Source: Dactylis glomerata (lineage: Eukaryota; Streptophyta; Magnoliopsida; Poales; Poaceae). From it: a stretch of DNA of 64,000 bases. Position 1 is the stretch's first letter; each line of letters opens with the position of its first letter. The notes below the pieces were generated by a model. That model did no database searches, was not told the origin of the DNA, and was given only the letters and a program-made list of their open reading frames with translations. The position numbers and the translations under genes are program-made. The stretch is from positions 12,291,867 to 12,355,866 of the forward strand of contig QXEO01000546.1 in the NCBI GenBank assembly GCA_007115705.1, read 5' to 3'. Of the stretch, positions 1-11,910 are shown in pieces.

Positions 1-692
1 TTACAAGCACTGGATGGTCCATCAGTTATCCCAAAAATATTATGCAAGGTTATTTATTCATGGAAATAAAAAATATGCCATTTTTATTTTGAATTTGGTT
101 TGCTCTCAAGATTATATTCTTTTAAGAAATAACACTAAGAATATGTATCATTTGCAATCAAATTTATCATCGAGTCGCAATCTAAACACACGTCCCTGTC
201 ATGCCAATAATAACATACTTTTTACGTCTCCATAACTGCATATATTTTCTCCCGTTGCAACGCACAGGCAGTTTCTTCTCTCCTTGGCGGCTCCCAAGTG
301 ACAGCCTCAATTTGCTGCCGCTATCTATGGTCGAAATGCTTCCGCCTTGCTCGGCAGTGATGCCTGCCTGAGCATTGTCTTCCTCTAGAGGAGGATCTTC
401 TTTGGCCTTGTCGTGTCCCTTCAAATCTCGGCAGGGTGACCCTGCCCGGAGGCTGCTCACATTGCCGGCAAGATACAAGGGTCTCGTGTTTTGCAATCTT
501 TTTAGGATGTTCAGTGTTAAATTCATATAAATTCACAGATGCCATACACACAAATCCATTGTAAGTGCCATACACAAATATATATAAATTCATAGATGCC
601 ATACATAGATGATCAAGTCGCGACACACAAGTGAAACATACAAGTATCGACATGCAAGTAGCGACACACATAGTATCTCGAGGCGAAAAGTC
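1..692. other. No gene seen; 3' flank of the CACTA-1 TnpA-like gene
   Basis: I see no supported gene here. A 26-bp sequence beginning ATATAAATTCA is present twice (525-550 and 581-606) with a few differences. The stretch is downstream of the minus-strand TnpA-like gene and is probably noncoding CACTA sequence; no terminal repeat is visible. Confidence 0.4.
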
Positions 693-3159
693 CTACAACT
701 CTGGAGACGGGGTCGGGGTGAACCCGAGATCTCCACTAGTGAAAATAGGCGGCTGGCGATCTGCGAAATTATGCCCTGTAGAAGCTGTAGAAGAACCGCC
801 AGGAGAAGTACCAGTAGGAGAAGTACCGCGAGAAGCACCAAGAGAACGGCCAGGAGAAGGACCACCGGGATGGACCGGTGTCATCTGACGCCCACCCCGC
901 GAGGCAAAGGAAGATTCCATTCCCTACATGTTCCCTAGATGTTAGCAACTTGTGAGGCAAAGGAAAGCGGCAACCATTGGTTTGGCAAAGAACTTACCGC
1001 CGTCGCTGCGTAGTATGTCCTAGCGAAACTGTCCCTCGATGGCATCAATGGCGCCGGCCCCAGTATGGGAGGCTGCTCCGCTACATCCAAACTCGATTCA
1101 GATCGCATAGCCATCATCGACGCCTCCAAGATAGTTTAGATGTGAGGTATTGCAGAAATGCCCTAATCAAACTAGGCGAAGTGGGACTTGTCATCTTTTT
1201 CAAAAACAAAGGTTCAGACTTACATGTAGATATGCCATGTAGGCCGTATTTGCCTGCTGGTGCAGCCGAAAGGCCTCCTGATATTGCTCATGAGCCGCAT
1301 CGAAGGCCGCCTCGAAAGCAGGCTACCATTTCACAAACAATGAATATCATCAGCACTTAGCCATGCAAGAACGAAAGTCGCAAAGAGGATGAAAATGAGG
1401 AAAACTTACATCATATTTGGGTCGACGAGGCTGGTCACGAGGCGGGATAGGGGCGCTGTCAGGGGTGAGGACCGCCTTGAGACGCGTGAAGCTCGTGGTG
1501 AGGGAATGCTTGACCTTTGTATTAAGCACCTTGAGATGGCCATGCTGCAACCCATGCCCCGACAGAACCAACGACTCCTCGTTGGTCTCCGCGCGTCTAG
1601 GGTTATCCACCTCCGGGTGATGAGACTGCACCATCTGGCAGTAGCTCTCTATGTGCTCCCCGGCGTTGCCGTAGTACTGGGGGGCGGCGTCCGAAGGCGC
1701 CGAGGCATCGGGCCTCTTCCTCCGCATCATGTCATATACCATGACGTCGTGAATCTCCTCCCCGGGCGGTGCCTCGGCCACCTGCATCGCGAACATAAAT
1801 GTTATGCGTATAAAGTAGGAACATGACGGGAAAATAAATGCAGATCATTCCATATATGTACATACCTTCTTCCCCTTGAAGCGATCAAAGCTCCGATTTC
1901 CCGCGCGGTGTGTTCCACCGTCGCCTCGGTTTTCCGAGTTCCGCATCGACATGGCTGCAAACTCCTCATCTGCCCTGAGCCACCTCGTCGTAACCAGCTC
2001 CGCCCATGCCTCTCGATGCGACTCAGCCCATTCAGGGACAACCTGAAAATGCAATACTCAACTCAAGATAATGCAATGGCAATTTAGCAGCAATATAGGA
2101 TCTCATTAACATTTCACTCACCGACATGAAGTCATCCAGTGACATCTCGAAGTCGGGATTAGGATTCCTACCAACAATGTCCTCCTTCTTGACCCTCTTT
2201 CCCCTTTCAGCCCAGAACTGACTAGCGGCCGTTACCTTATGGTTGTACCACACCTGTGGTGTCAACTTCTCACAAGCTCCAAGCAAAGTCCGGTCCTCCC
2301 TCTGCGCATCCTCCTCATCCATGCGATAAAAGCACTTCAATCATGCATAAAACAGTTGTGAGAGTCCTGAGTTAGTACATTGGTTCATCACTATGAATGA
2401 AACTCGAGAAATATGTCTTCCCAAAACTTGGTGATCACAGCCTCAACAGCTGTCCGGAAGCCTACGCCCGGAGCAGCCTGGTAGTCTGCCCAAGTAGTGG
2501 CTAGCTTCGGCGAGCCACTGGGGACCATGTCGAGGGGAGTGTATTTCCCCGGCCAGAACTTCCTAATCAGAGCTCCAACCATGCTGTTAGGTAGGCAGCC
2601 CTTGCTCCCCGGTGCAAATGTCCAATTGTTGCACATAAATCAAACATTAGTACACATGCCAAATTGTTTATGAGCAAAATGAAATTACATGTTCAAAATT
2701 GCCAAATTAGTACACTTACCAAACGCCATCAGGAATGATGAGGGTCTTTGCCTCCTGGGTCTTAGGCTCCTTCCTCTCATCAGGGACGCACGATTCCCCA
2801 CGAGTCCTTAACTTCTTCGGCCTCGCGTCCCCCTCGTCCTCCTCCTCCTTTGTAACCTCCACCTCGTGTCTAGACTCCGACTTGTGTCTAGAATCCGAGT
2901 CATCCCCTCTAGACGGCCCCTCCAGGAACAACTCAGGAGCAACGTCGCCAGAAGCGGAGGGTGGTGGGTCAAAGTCCACTCCTCCCCCGCCACCTCGTCC
3001 TCGTCCTCGTCCTCGCCCTCATCATTGTCCTCCTCCCGTACCGGCAAGATCGGGGTAACACGGATTGGGAGTCGGATCTCTCCCACTCCGTCTAACATTC
3101 TTCTTGCGCTGGTGCATCTCCTTAAGCAAGGTCGCCGAGTTTGCCTTGCCGCTGCTCAT
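693..3159 (-). pseudogene. TnpA-like protein gene of CACTA-1 (Ptta/En/Spm plant transposase family), broken
   Basis: The second gene of CACTA-1. The ATG at 3157-3159 opens a reading frame rich in charged residues and low-complexity sequence, followed by coding blocks at about 2716-2979, 2391-2636, 2032-2340, 1845-2054 and 1350-1796. The core matches the En/Spm plant transposase family (PF03004 type): WADYQAAPG, AVITKFW, ACEKLTPQVW and, near 1900-1990, a serine/asparagine-rich block followed by RGDGGTHRAGNRS. In En/Spm such proteins bind subterminal repeats and assist the TNP2 transposase. A GTAAGT donor near 2716-2721 fits an intron. Two adjacent TGA codons interrupt the first coding block in frame within an Arg/Gly run, consistent with CGA-to-TGA changes. 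The tail (about 700-920) is rich in Pro, Gly and Ser. Exon limits are estimates. Confidence 0.65.
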
Positions 3160-3219
3160 ATTGTTCAATCACCTGCATTGAGAAAGAGAAAACAATTAAG
3201 CATAGAGACATAATAAAAT

Positions 3220-3494
3220 GTTGACAAATAAATAGTAAGTATAAAGGCATAATGCAATTAAGAAGTATGTTGATAAATAAATACTAAGTATAAAGGCATA
3301 ATGCAATTAAGAAGTATGTTGACAAATAAATATTAAGTATAAAGGCATAATGCAATTAAGAAGTATGTTGACAAATAAATACTAAGTATAAAGGCATAAT
3401 GCAATTAAGAAGTATGTTGACAAATAAATACTAAGCATAAAGGCATAATGCAATTAAGAAGTATGTTGACAAATAAATACTAAGCATAAAGATA
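3220..3494. repeat. 49-bp tandem repeat, about 5.5 copies
   Basis: The motif ATAAAGGCAT starts at 3241, 3290, 3339, 3388 and 3437, with a diverged sixth copy at 3486, an exact 49-bp period. Copies differ by only a few bases. The block lies between the end of the transposase gene and the start of the TnpA-like gene, both on the minus strand, so it occupies the TNP2 3' region or TnpA promoter of CACTA-1. Confidence 0.95.
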
Positions 3495-3506
3495 TAAAAG
3501 ACCCTC

Positions 3507-6500
3507 ACCAGTCATCATCACTCTCATTCTCATTTTCATTTTCATTCTCTTTCTCACTATCACTATCACTATCTTTTGAGTAGTAAGTTTGAAGCTCGTC
3601 GACGGGTGGAGGCTCATCAATGGGGTCATTCTCCGCATGTAACTTCTCGAGCATATTTATGTCCTTTAGATCCACCACTGACTCACCATGAGTTTCTGCA
3701 TCATCTCCGAGGTCCTCAAGAACTATCGGTTCTAACTCAAAGTGACCAAAGTCCTCTTGCTCTTGATAGAAAATTCCCTCGTATGTTACAGGGTCAATGT
3801 TGTTGTAATCGTCCTCGGAGGGAATTGGTAGGTTACCATGTGGCGATACCTAGAACACGACTTCCCAACCCTTGAGCTCCGCTTTCTGGCATGGGTAGGG
3901 CAAGTAATAAACTTGCTTAGCTTGGTGAGCCACAACAAAGACATCGGCTCCGCTATAGGTGGTTGAAGGCCTAACTTCAACTAACCCAATAGACTCAGTA
4001 CTTCTCTGTCCACCCCTTGGGTCGAACCAATGACACTTGAACACAACGAGATTGAGTTGTATGTTCGTACGATTGAATGTCAGCTCGTATACATTCTCTA
4101 ACCTTCTGTAGTAATCAAGGCCATCGGCTCCTCCGGTGAAGACCCCAGTATTTATAGTTTTTGGATTCGCCCGACCCTTATGGTGTGCCTCTGTATGGAA
4201 GCGAAATCCATTCACATCATACTTCTCATACGTCATGACGTCACGGTTACAACTTTGGGAAACACATCTCAACTCATCTGTCATCTCAACATTGCCATCA
4301 GCTCCCTAAAAGTACAGTTCGAATTTATTGTGTGCATTAATTACGTGAAATAAGAGGGCCAAGTCACATTTTGCAACGTAAGAGAGACAAGTTAGAAATT
4401 ACTTTTTTCATGAACCAGGACACAAAGTTTATTTTATTTCCAGGAGCACCCTCTTTCAGTAGAGTGTCCAACTCCGCGGGAGAGGGATCCGTCATTCCCG
4501 ACCACTGTTCCTCCGTGAATTCGCTAAAAGGAGAAAATAAGCATTAGACCGAGACCAGGTTAGTAGATGCAAAGTAATTTGTACACCATTTTACCTAATG
4601 AACTCGAGCACTTCCTTCATGTTCATAAGCACATAGAGCATAATGCAATCCTTCTCTTCCTTCTCCAATTTATATTTTTGTCCTCTACCGGCCTTGCCAC
4701 CGGGATATTGGAATAGTTCGAGCTTGGGGTCATTCTTGGGTACGTCGACATTGTAACGAGAGATCGGGTTATGCAGAGTGGGAACTTCATCAGGATAATA
4801 CGTTGTCGCGGTGTCTGCCATCTCCCGAAGGCATGTTGCCTCGCCTATGCATGCTTCAATCTTGGCTTTGTTTCCAGTTATCCTTCGAATATACTTAAAC
4901 TCTCTCTCAATACAAAACTGCCAACGAAACTGCACCGGGCCACCCAAGAGTGCCTCGTTCGCGAGGTGAACAATGAGATGTGCCATTGGAGTAAAAAACC
5001 CTGGCAGAAAGATCATCTCCAAATTGCATAGCAACTCCGGCACTTGAACCTGCAGCTTCTCAATAACCAGAGGACATATCTACTTAGCACAAAGCATGCG
5101 GAAGAAATGGCTCAACTCTGCAAGCACTCGCCAGACTTTCTCAGGGAGATACCCTCGAACTATCACCAGCATCAGCCTCTCAATCCATATATGATAGTCA
5201 TGACTCTTGAGCCCGGTGACTTTTCCAGTCGAAAGATTGACTCCCTTACTTATATTCGAACAATAACCATCAGGGAACATCACGATGTATTTGAGCCACT
5301 TGAATGCCTCCTTCTTTTGGGTGGAATCAAGGCAGAAGTTGGCATGCGGCTTGAACCAATTCTTTCGATGGCCAGTAGGAGGCTGCATGTATAATCTCTT
5401 CCTATCACAGAGCTTCTCAACATCGACTCTAGCCTTGACATTATCCTTTGACTTTCCAGGAATGTTCAGGACTGTGTGAAAGAGGGACTCCCCAGCATTC
5501 TTTTTGGTGTGCATCACATCGATGTTATGGGGAAGTTCAAGGTCCTTATAATACTCGAGCTTCGTTAAGGCTGCCACATGAGTCCAGTTGTGCGTTACAC
5601 CATATCCCTCAAATTGATGGCCATTTCCCGGCTCCGTAGGCACGAGACCACGTAGCTCGACATCAACAACTGCACCATCAAACTTTGGCACCTTTTTTAC
5701 TTCATTCACAACTTTGCCCGTCTTAAAGTTATTTATGTCTTCTCTGAACGGATGCCTCCTTTCGAGGAACTGTCGATTCATGTCAAACGCAACATACTTG
5801 CCACCTAGGTTTAGCCAAAGGAACTCAAGTCGGTGCCTGCACACTGGGCATGGCCACTTACCAGCTGTACACCATCCGCATGTTAAGGCGTACCCGGGCA
5901 TGTCATGCATGGTATACTGCAACCAAACTTTCATGTATAAGTTTGTCTTTGATGCTCAGTCGTATGTCAACGTCCCGTGGTGCCAAGAGTGGTTCAAATC
6001 ATCCACAATCGGCTGCATGTAGACACTCAAATTCTTACCCGGGTAGTCGGGCCCTGGAATGATCAGCGACAAAAACATGGTCTTCCTCGTCATTAGGACT
6101 CCGGGAGGGAGATTGAGCGGAATAACAAACATGGGCCAGCAGCTGTAATTAGCAGTCGACATACCATATGGATTGAAGCCATCTGTTGCTATCGCAATTC
6201 TGACATTCCGAGCATCAGCTACCTTATCGGGGTATTTTTCATTGAAGTTCTTCCATGCCTTACCATCAGATGGATGTCCCATCTTCCCCTTATCGATTCT
6301 CGTCCCCTTCTTGTGCCACGTCATCTGTTTGGCGGTCTCCTTGCTCATGTAAAGCCGCTGGATTCTTTTTATGAATGGGAGATACCAAAGAATCAACTTC
6401 GGGATCTTTGACTGTCTCACCTGACCATCCTTTCCCTTTACCTCTTCATACCTGGAGGCCTTACAAATAGTACAATAATTGTCCTCCGCAAACTGTTTCC

Positions 6501-7194
6501 AAAATAGAAGGTAACCTTTTGGACAACACTCTATCTTTTGATAACCCATGTTGAGCTCTTTCATGAGTCTCCTTGTCTCGTGCAGGCTTTGAGGCAGACA
6601 ATGCCCTTTCGGCAACATGTTACCAGTTGTTCTCAGACTAGCTTCGAAGCCGTTACGGGTGGTGGAGTACTGGGTCTTGTCGGCTAGACACCGAGAGATG
6701 GCATCGAGCTAAGAAATCAACGCACCGTCGTACAGAGGCTTCTTAGCCGCGGCCAACATATCATAGAAGGCCTTCGCAGTTGGCTCTGGTTCCTCCGGTT
6801 CTGGCGGTTACTCCGGTTCTGGCGCTTCCTCCCACAAAGGTGGCGAATCCGGCATGTCGCCATGGATGAGATCATCTAGAAGGTCTCTGACCCTATCGTA
6901 CTCATTGCCATTGAGCCGCTGCCACATGACGTCCCCTCTGTCACGTTCATGCTCATAAAAGTCGATATGCGTGACGTAGTGAGACATATACCCATATTGC
7001 AGAAGGTGTTTATACATGTCATCTTTTCCTTGACGGTGATGCTTCAAGGAACGACTGCAAGGGCAAAGTGCCCTAACCCGCCCCTTTGTAGCACGCGCTA
7101 ACTCTTTTACTAACATTTGAGTCTTACATATCCACTCATTTGTTTTATTAGTCGCACTAACACGGCCACTGTACATCCATCCATTGTCAGCCAT
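3507..7194 (-). pseudogene. TNP2-type CACTA transposase gene of CACTA-1, broken by in-frame stops
   Basis: Encodes the DDE-type transposase that cuts CACTA ends. Domains in order: N-terminal transposase-associated zinc-binding region from the ATG at 7192-7194 (MADNGWMYSGR, with CPCSRS), the tnp2 core (about 5080-6618; ATDGFNPYG, CPVC and HNIDVMHTKKNAGESL), a DUF4218-like domain (4591-5043) and a DUF4216-like domain (about 3850-4300, GFRFHTEAHH), ending in an acidic Ser/Asp/Glu tail near 3507. From 7194 to 4591 the frame never shifts, but stops lie at 6808-6810, 6709-6711, 5956-5958 and 5080-5082, with another at 3850-3852 inside DUF4216. Introns with GT/AG borders are likely near 4320-4590. 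The gene is clearly dead; the family call is firm. Confidence 0.85.
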
Positions 7195-7370
7195 CCTCTG
7201 CTTTATTGTGAGCCGAACCAGAAACATAGCATTTCATATCAAATAATAGCATGAAATTCAAAGCATCATATTTTTATTTTTCTACCGGACAAAACGCATG
7301 CATCAACCTATAGCTCTACTAGGTGGGCTCCTAGCAGCCCCCGGATCCATAAATTGAATACGTTCTCCAT

Positions 7371-7514
7371 GTTCTACCTCGGTCCGAGGCAGAATTTCGG
7401 CAGCACCTCCCCGCTGCTCTCCCGATACACGTCTCGGCAAAATGCCAAGAGGATGTGCATCCGGAGAACAACGGGGAGGCACTACCGAAATCCAGACTCA
7501 GACCGAGGTAGAAC
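7371..7514. repeat. 144-bp near-perfect foldback in the CACTA-1 transposase leader
   Basis: The arms 7371-7439 and 7443-7514 are imperfect reverse complements along their whole length (both ends read GTTCTACCTCGGT or its complement), separated by about three bases. It lies about 180 bp upstream of the transposase ATG at 7194. Transcribed, it would form a roughly 70-bp hairpin in the 5' leader or promoter. Short sites inside (CGGGGAGG, CCGAAAT) appear in both arms. Confidence 0.9.
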
Positions 7515-7709
7515 AAGGAAAACATACTCAACCTACGGATCCGGCGACTGTCCCGTAAATGCCGCAAGCGTTACGCTTCATAATATGCCAACCTCTAATG
7601 CGTATTTATCCACGTAACGCTCTCGGACGGGAAGTGACACCTAGGTTATGCGACTGGATGTGGAAATGGAATCTACTAACATAAAAAAATGCAAGAGAGG
7701 GGATGGAGT

Positions 7710-8225
7710 TCTAGCTCACCCTCGGCGGTAGAGGAAGTTGACGTGGACCTCCGAAAACGTGGACCTCCGGGAACACGAACCTCCGGGAACTCTGACCTCT
7801 GGGATGCCGACCTCCGGGACCTCCGGGTAGGTGGGCGTGGTGCAGGAAGGGTGGCCGGCTCGGGTGGGTGGCCGGCTCGGGCGGAGGGGCGGCCGGCTCG
7901 GGCGGGTTTCCGTCTTGGGCGGAGGGGCGAGCGGCGGCCGGCTCGGGCGGAGGGACCCCTGGCCGGCTCAAGCGGTGGCCGGCTCGGGCAGGTGTGGGGA
8001 GGGGCAGGCGGCGGCTCGGGCGGGCGCGGGGAGGGGCGCAGGGAGGGGTGGCGGCTGGCTCGGGTGGGCATGGGGAGGGGCGCGGCCAGCGGGGCGAGCG
8101 CGGGGAGGGGCGGCGGCCGGCGCGGGCGGAGGAGCTCGGGCGGGTGGAGGGGGGCGGTCGGCAGCGGGGTCGGGTCGGGAGGTGGAGGAAGAGGAAAGAG
8201 GAGAGGAGGTCGGGCTCGGGCTCGG
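7710..8225. repeat. GC-rich degenerate minisatellite (CGGCTCGGGCGG-like)
   Basis: About 500 bp of very GC-rich sequence built from imperfect copies of GGCCGGCTCGGGCGG and GGGGAGGGGCG units. All six frames are open over part of it purely because stop codons are rare in such sequence; I do not call a gene. It lies upstream of the CACTA-1 transposase, between its leader foldback and the subterminal repeats. Runs of G on the plus strand could form quadruplexes. Confidence 0.8.
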
Positions 8226-8247
8226 GCCGGATATTAGAAAACCTAGC

Positions 8248-8297
8248 TATGCCGACGGCCTGGCCATCGGCATAGCCGTGGCCATCGGCGTAGCCTA
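8248..8297. repeat. CACTA-1 subterminal repeat cluster
   Basis: Two direct copies of GCCATCGGC(A/G)TAGCC and one inverted copy (TATGCCGACGGCC) lie within 50 bp. Short repeated motifs near the ends are the binding sites for TnpA-like proteins in En/Spm elements. No CACTA terminus follows before the satellite array. Confidence 0.55.
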
Positions 8298-8369
8298 TTT
8301 TTTCATTTTTTTTTGAAACAATGTCACATATGTAATCTAATATATTTTCTTTAGTTAATCTCATTTTAA

Positions 8370-10265
8370 GTTGTCAATAACACTTTGGATTACGACGCTC
8401 TGGTGAAACCCTAGACGGGGGGTGGTTCGGAGATCTACCCCTATAGATTTCTCCGTACGAGGCCTCACCAAAGGAACTTTTGATTTATTTTGGTTTTTTA
8501 GGACATATATACATGGAAAGCAAAGGTTGAGCCCACTTTACCATGAAATAGGCTCCGGTAGACCCGTAGCAGGAGTTTCCATGTACAGATCCTGGATTTC
8601 ACCAAGTGTTAACAGCCCATGTCTGTGAAGAAGGTCTTGCTCGGGACCTCTATATATTGCATGTACCAACCTTGGGTCACACCTATACACATATGTTAGG
8701 GACACATGCATGCAAGTTTTCTTGGGTGGACGATGCTCCGGTGGTCTATATCCTGTGAAACCCTAGACCGAGGGGGTTCGGAGATCTACCCCTATAGCTT
8801 TCTCCGTACGAGGCCTCACCGATGGAACTTTTGCTTTATTTTGGTTTGTTTAGGACATATATACATGGAAAGCAAAGGTTGGGCCCACTTTACCATGAAA
8901 TCGACTCCGGTAGACCCATAGCGGGAGTTTCCACGTACAGATCCTGGATTTCACCAAGTGTTAATAGTCCATGTCTGTGAAGAAGGCCATGCTCGGGACC
9001 TATATATATTGCATGTACCAACCTTGGGTCACACCTATACACATATGTTAGGGACACATGCATGCAAGTTTTCTAGGGTGGACGATGTTCCGGTGGTCTA
9101 TATCCTGCGAAACCCTAGACCGAGGGGATTCGGAGATCTACCCCTATCGCTTTCTCCGTACGAGGACTCACCGATGGATCTTCTGCTTTATTTTGGTTTG
9201 TTTAGGACATATATACATGGAAAGAAAAGGTTGGGCCCATTTTACCATGAAATTGGCTCTGTTAGACCCATAGCGGGAGTTTCCACGTATAGATCCTAGA
9301 TCTCACCAAGTGTTAACAGCCCATGTCTCTGAAGAAGGCCATGCCCGGGACCTATATGTATTGCATGTACCAACCTTGGGTCACACCTATACACATATGC
9401 TAGGGACACATGTATGCAAGTTTTCTAGTGTGGACGATGCTCCAGTGGTCTATATCCTGCGAAACCCTAGATAGAGGGGTCCGGAGATCTACCCCTATAG
9501 CTTTCTCTGTACGAGAACTCACCAATGGATCTTTTGCTTTATTTTGGTTTGTTTAGGACATATATACACGGAAAGCAAAGGTTGGGCCCATTTTACCATG
9601 AAATAGGCTCCGGTAGACCCGTAGTGGGAGTTTCCACGTACAGATCCTAGATTTCACCAAGTGTTAACAACCCATGTCTTTGAAGAAGGCCATGCCCGGG
9701 GCCTATATGTATTGCATGTACAACCCTTGGGTCACACCTATACACATATGTTAGGGACACATGCATGCAAGTTTTCGCTGGGTTCCGATGCTCCGGTGGT
9801 CTTTATCCGGCGAAACCCTAGACAGAGGGGTCCGGAGATCTACCCCAATAGCTTTCTCTGTACGAGAACTCACCGATGGATATTTTGCTTTATTTTGGTT
9901 TGTTTAGGACATATATACATGGAAAGCAAATTTTGGGCCCATTTTACCATGAAATAGGCTCCGATAGACCCGTAGCGGGAGTTTCCACGCACAGATCCTA
10001 GATTTCACCAAGTGTTAACAGCCCATGTCTCTGAAGAAGGCCATGCCCGGGACCTATATGTATTGCATGTACCAACGATGGGTCACACCTATACACATAT
10101 GTTAGGGACACATGCATGCAAGTTTCCTAGGGTGGACGATGCTCCGGTGGTCTTTATCCGGCGAAACCCTAGATAGAGGGGTCCGGAGATCTACCCCTAT
10201 AGCTTTCTCCGTACAAGAACTCACCGCTAGATCTTCTGCTTTATTTTGGTTTGTTTAGGACATAT
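8370..10265. repeat. 351-bp satellite array, block 1 (about 5.4 copies)
   Basis: Tandem copies of a unit of about 351 bp. Recognisable landmarks per copy are CATGTACCAACCTTGGGTC, GATCTACCCCTATAGC, ACATATATACATGGAAAG and CACCAAGTGTTAACAG. The first copy begins near 8370-8384 with diverged sequence. Copies here are more uniform than in block 2: the A/B alternation is blurred. The block ends at the CATAT target duplication of retrotransposon A. I do not recognise the monomer as a named cereal satellite. Confidence 0.9.
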
Positions 10266-11910
10266 TGATGCTTGTGGTGGTGTTATCTTTTCACCTTCCA
10301 GTTGGGAACCCCAAGAGGAAGGTATGATGAGTATAGCAGCATGGTTTTTCCCTCAGTTAAGAAACCAAGGTTTATCGTTCAGGAGAGGAGCAGACAAACG
10401 ACTGAAGGTTATGCTTGCTAGCTTGCGACAGCTCAGGACAATTTATAGGGCGCCTCATCCAAGCTTTGCTTTGCCAGCTGCAACGCGGAACCTGCACACA
10501 ACACAACGAAATACTTTGTTCCCAACTGATGATGAGGTTGTCAATCTCATCGGTTTGCTTGAAACAAAGGGTATGAGCGTATCGAGTGGAAAGTGATAAT
10601 AGTATGCGAGTAAAGTAAATAGTGCGAGTAAAGTAAACAGGTAATAGCAATATAAAGGAAATAGGACCAGGGTCCATAGTTCACTAGCGGTGTCTCTCCA
10701 TAAGATAAAATAATACAAGCTGGGTAAACAAATTACAGTTGGGCAATTGATAGAATAAAGACAACGTGCATATCATGAGAGGATCACTATGAGATTTACT
10801 CTGGGCATTACAACAAAATACATAGACCGCCATCCAACTGCATCTATGACTAATAATCCACTCTCGGGGATATCATCCGAACACGCCATGAGTATTAAGT
10901 TACGAACAACAGATAACTGCATTAAGCAAAGTGTGTAATGTAAACAAAGCATATACCCTCGAGCATATGAATGTTGTTTTCCCCCTAGTAGCAATAGCAC
11001 ATCTACAATCTTAGAGGTTTCTATCACTCCCCCAGATTAAATAGAGGCATGAACCCACTATCAAGCATAAATACCCCCTCTTGGAGTTACTAGCAACTAC
11101 TCGGCCAAGATAGCTACTAACAACGGAGAGCATGCAAGATCATAAACAACATAGAGATAACATAAGATAAATTTCAGTACTTCAACTCAAGCATAACACC
11201 AATATTCATCGGATCCCAACAAACCAATCATGTAGAATTACATAACGGTGATCTCAATCATGTAGGGCAGCTCATGAGATCTAAACATGAAGCACATGGT
11301 GGAGAAACAACCATCTAGCTACTGCTATGGACCCATAGTCCAAGGTAGACTACTCACTCATCGCTCTGGAGGCAAGCATGGCGATGAAGAAGACCTCCGG
11401 TGGCGATTCCCCTCTCCGGAAGGGTGCCGGGAAGAGCTTCTGGACCCTCCCGATCTTTGGGTCGACGGCGGCGGCGGATCGCGATGTGTTCTGGAAAATT
11501 GATCGGGTACTTAGGTTTTTCCGTCAGGGGGTCTTTATAGGCGAAGGGGCATCGTCAGAAGTGGACCGAGGTGGTCTCACACATAGGGGGCGCGGCTAGA
11601 CCCTGGGCCGCGCCACCCTGGTGTGTGGCCCCCTCGTGGCCCCACTCCAACTCCTCTTCGGTTCTCTGGAACCTTTGGTAAAATTCTGGGCGACTGGCTG
11701 TGGTTTCGTTCAATTCCGAGAATATTTCCTATGTAACTTTTCTGAAACACAAAAATAGCAGAAAATAGGGAACTGGCACTGTGGTGACTTGTTAATAGGT
11801 TAGTTCCGGAAAATGCATAAAAGTGCCACGAAGTGTAACGAAATACTAGGCAAATGGTGTAAAAACAAGCATGGAGCATCAAAAATTATGGATACGTTTG
11901 AGACGTATCA
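10266..11910 (-). repeat. 3' LTR of retrotransposon A
   Basis: This 1645-bp copy starts TGATGCTTG and ends GACGTATCA on the plus strand, so it reads TGATACGTC to CAAGCATCA in element orientation. A TATA-like CTATAAAG lies on the minus strand at 11533-11540, preceded by the GC-rich near-palindromic module at about 11577-11635. The polypurine-like AAGCTTGGGGATGC abuts it at 11911-11925. Confidence 0.93.

Larger units (their letters stand above)
1..8330 (-). mobile_element. CACTA-1: decayed CACTA (En/Spm, CMC) DNA transposon, truncated by the window
   Basis: A minus-strand CACTA element, recognised by a TNP2-type transposase gene (3507-7194) followed by a TnpA-like gene (693-3159), the usual gene order. 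The right part (about 8248-8297) carries short direct and inverted copies of a motif like GCCATCGGCRTAGCC, as expected of CACTA subterminal repeats. I could not find a CACTA terminal inverted repeat between 8300 and 8384, where the satellite begins, so this end may be truncated or degenerate. The other end lies before position 1 or is lost. Both genes carry internal stops, so this copy cannot make its own transposase. The right boundary is approximate. Confidence 0.75.

Noticed and set aside
3220..3494. Possible CRISPR-like array
   Set aside because: The 49-bp units are contiguous without variable spacers, and the sequence is a plant transposon.
7676..8316. Long Gly/Arg/Ala- and Pro/Ala-rich frames on both strands
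   Set aside because: The sequence is a GC-rich minisatellite in which stop codons are rare; several frames are open at once.
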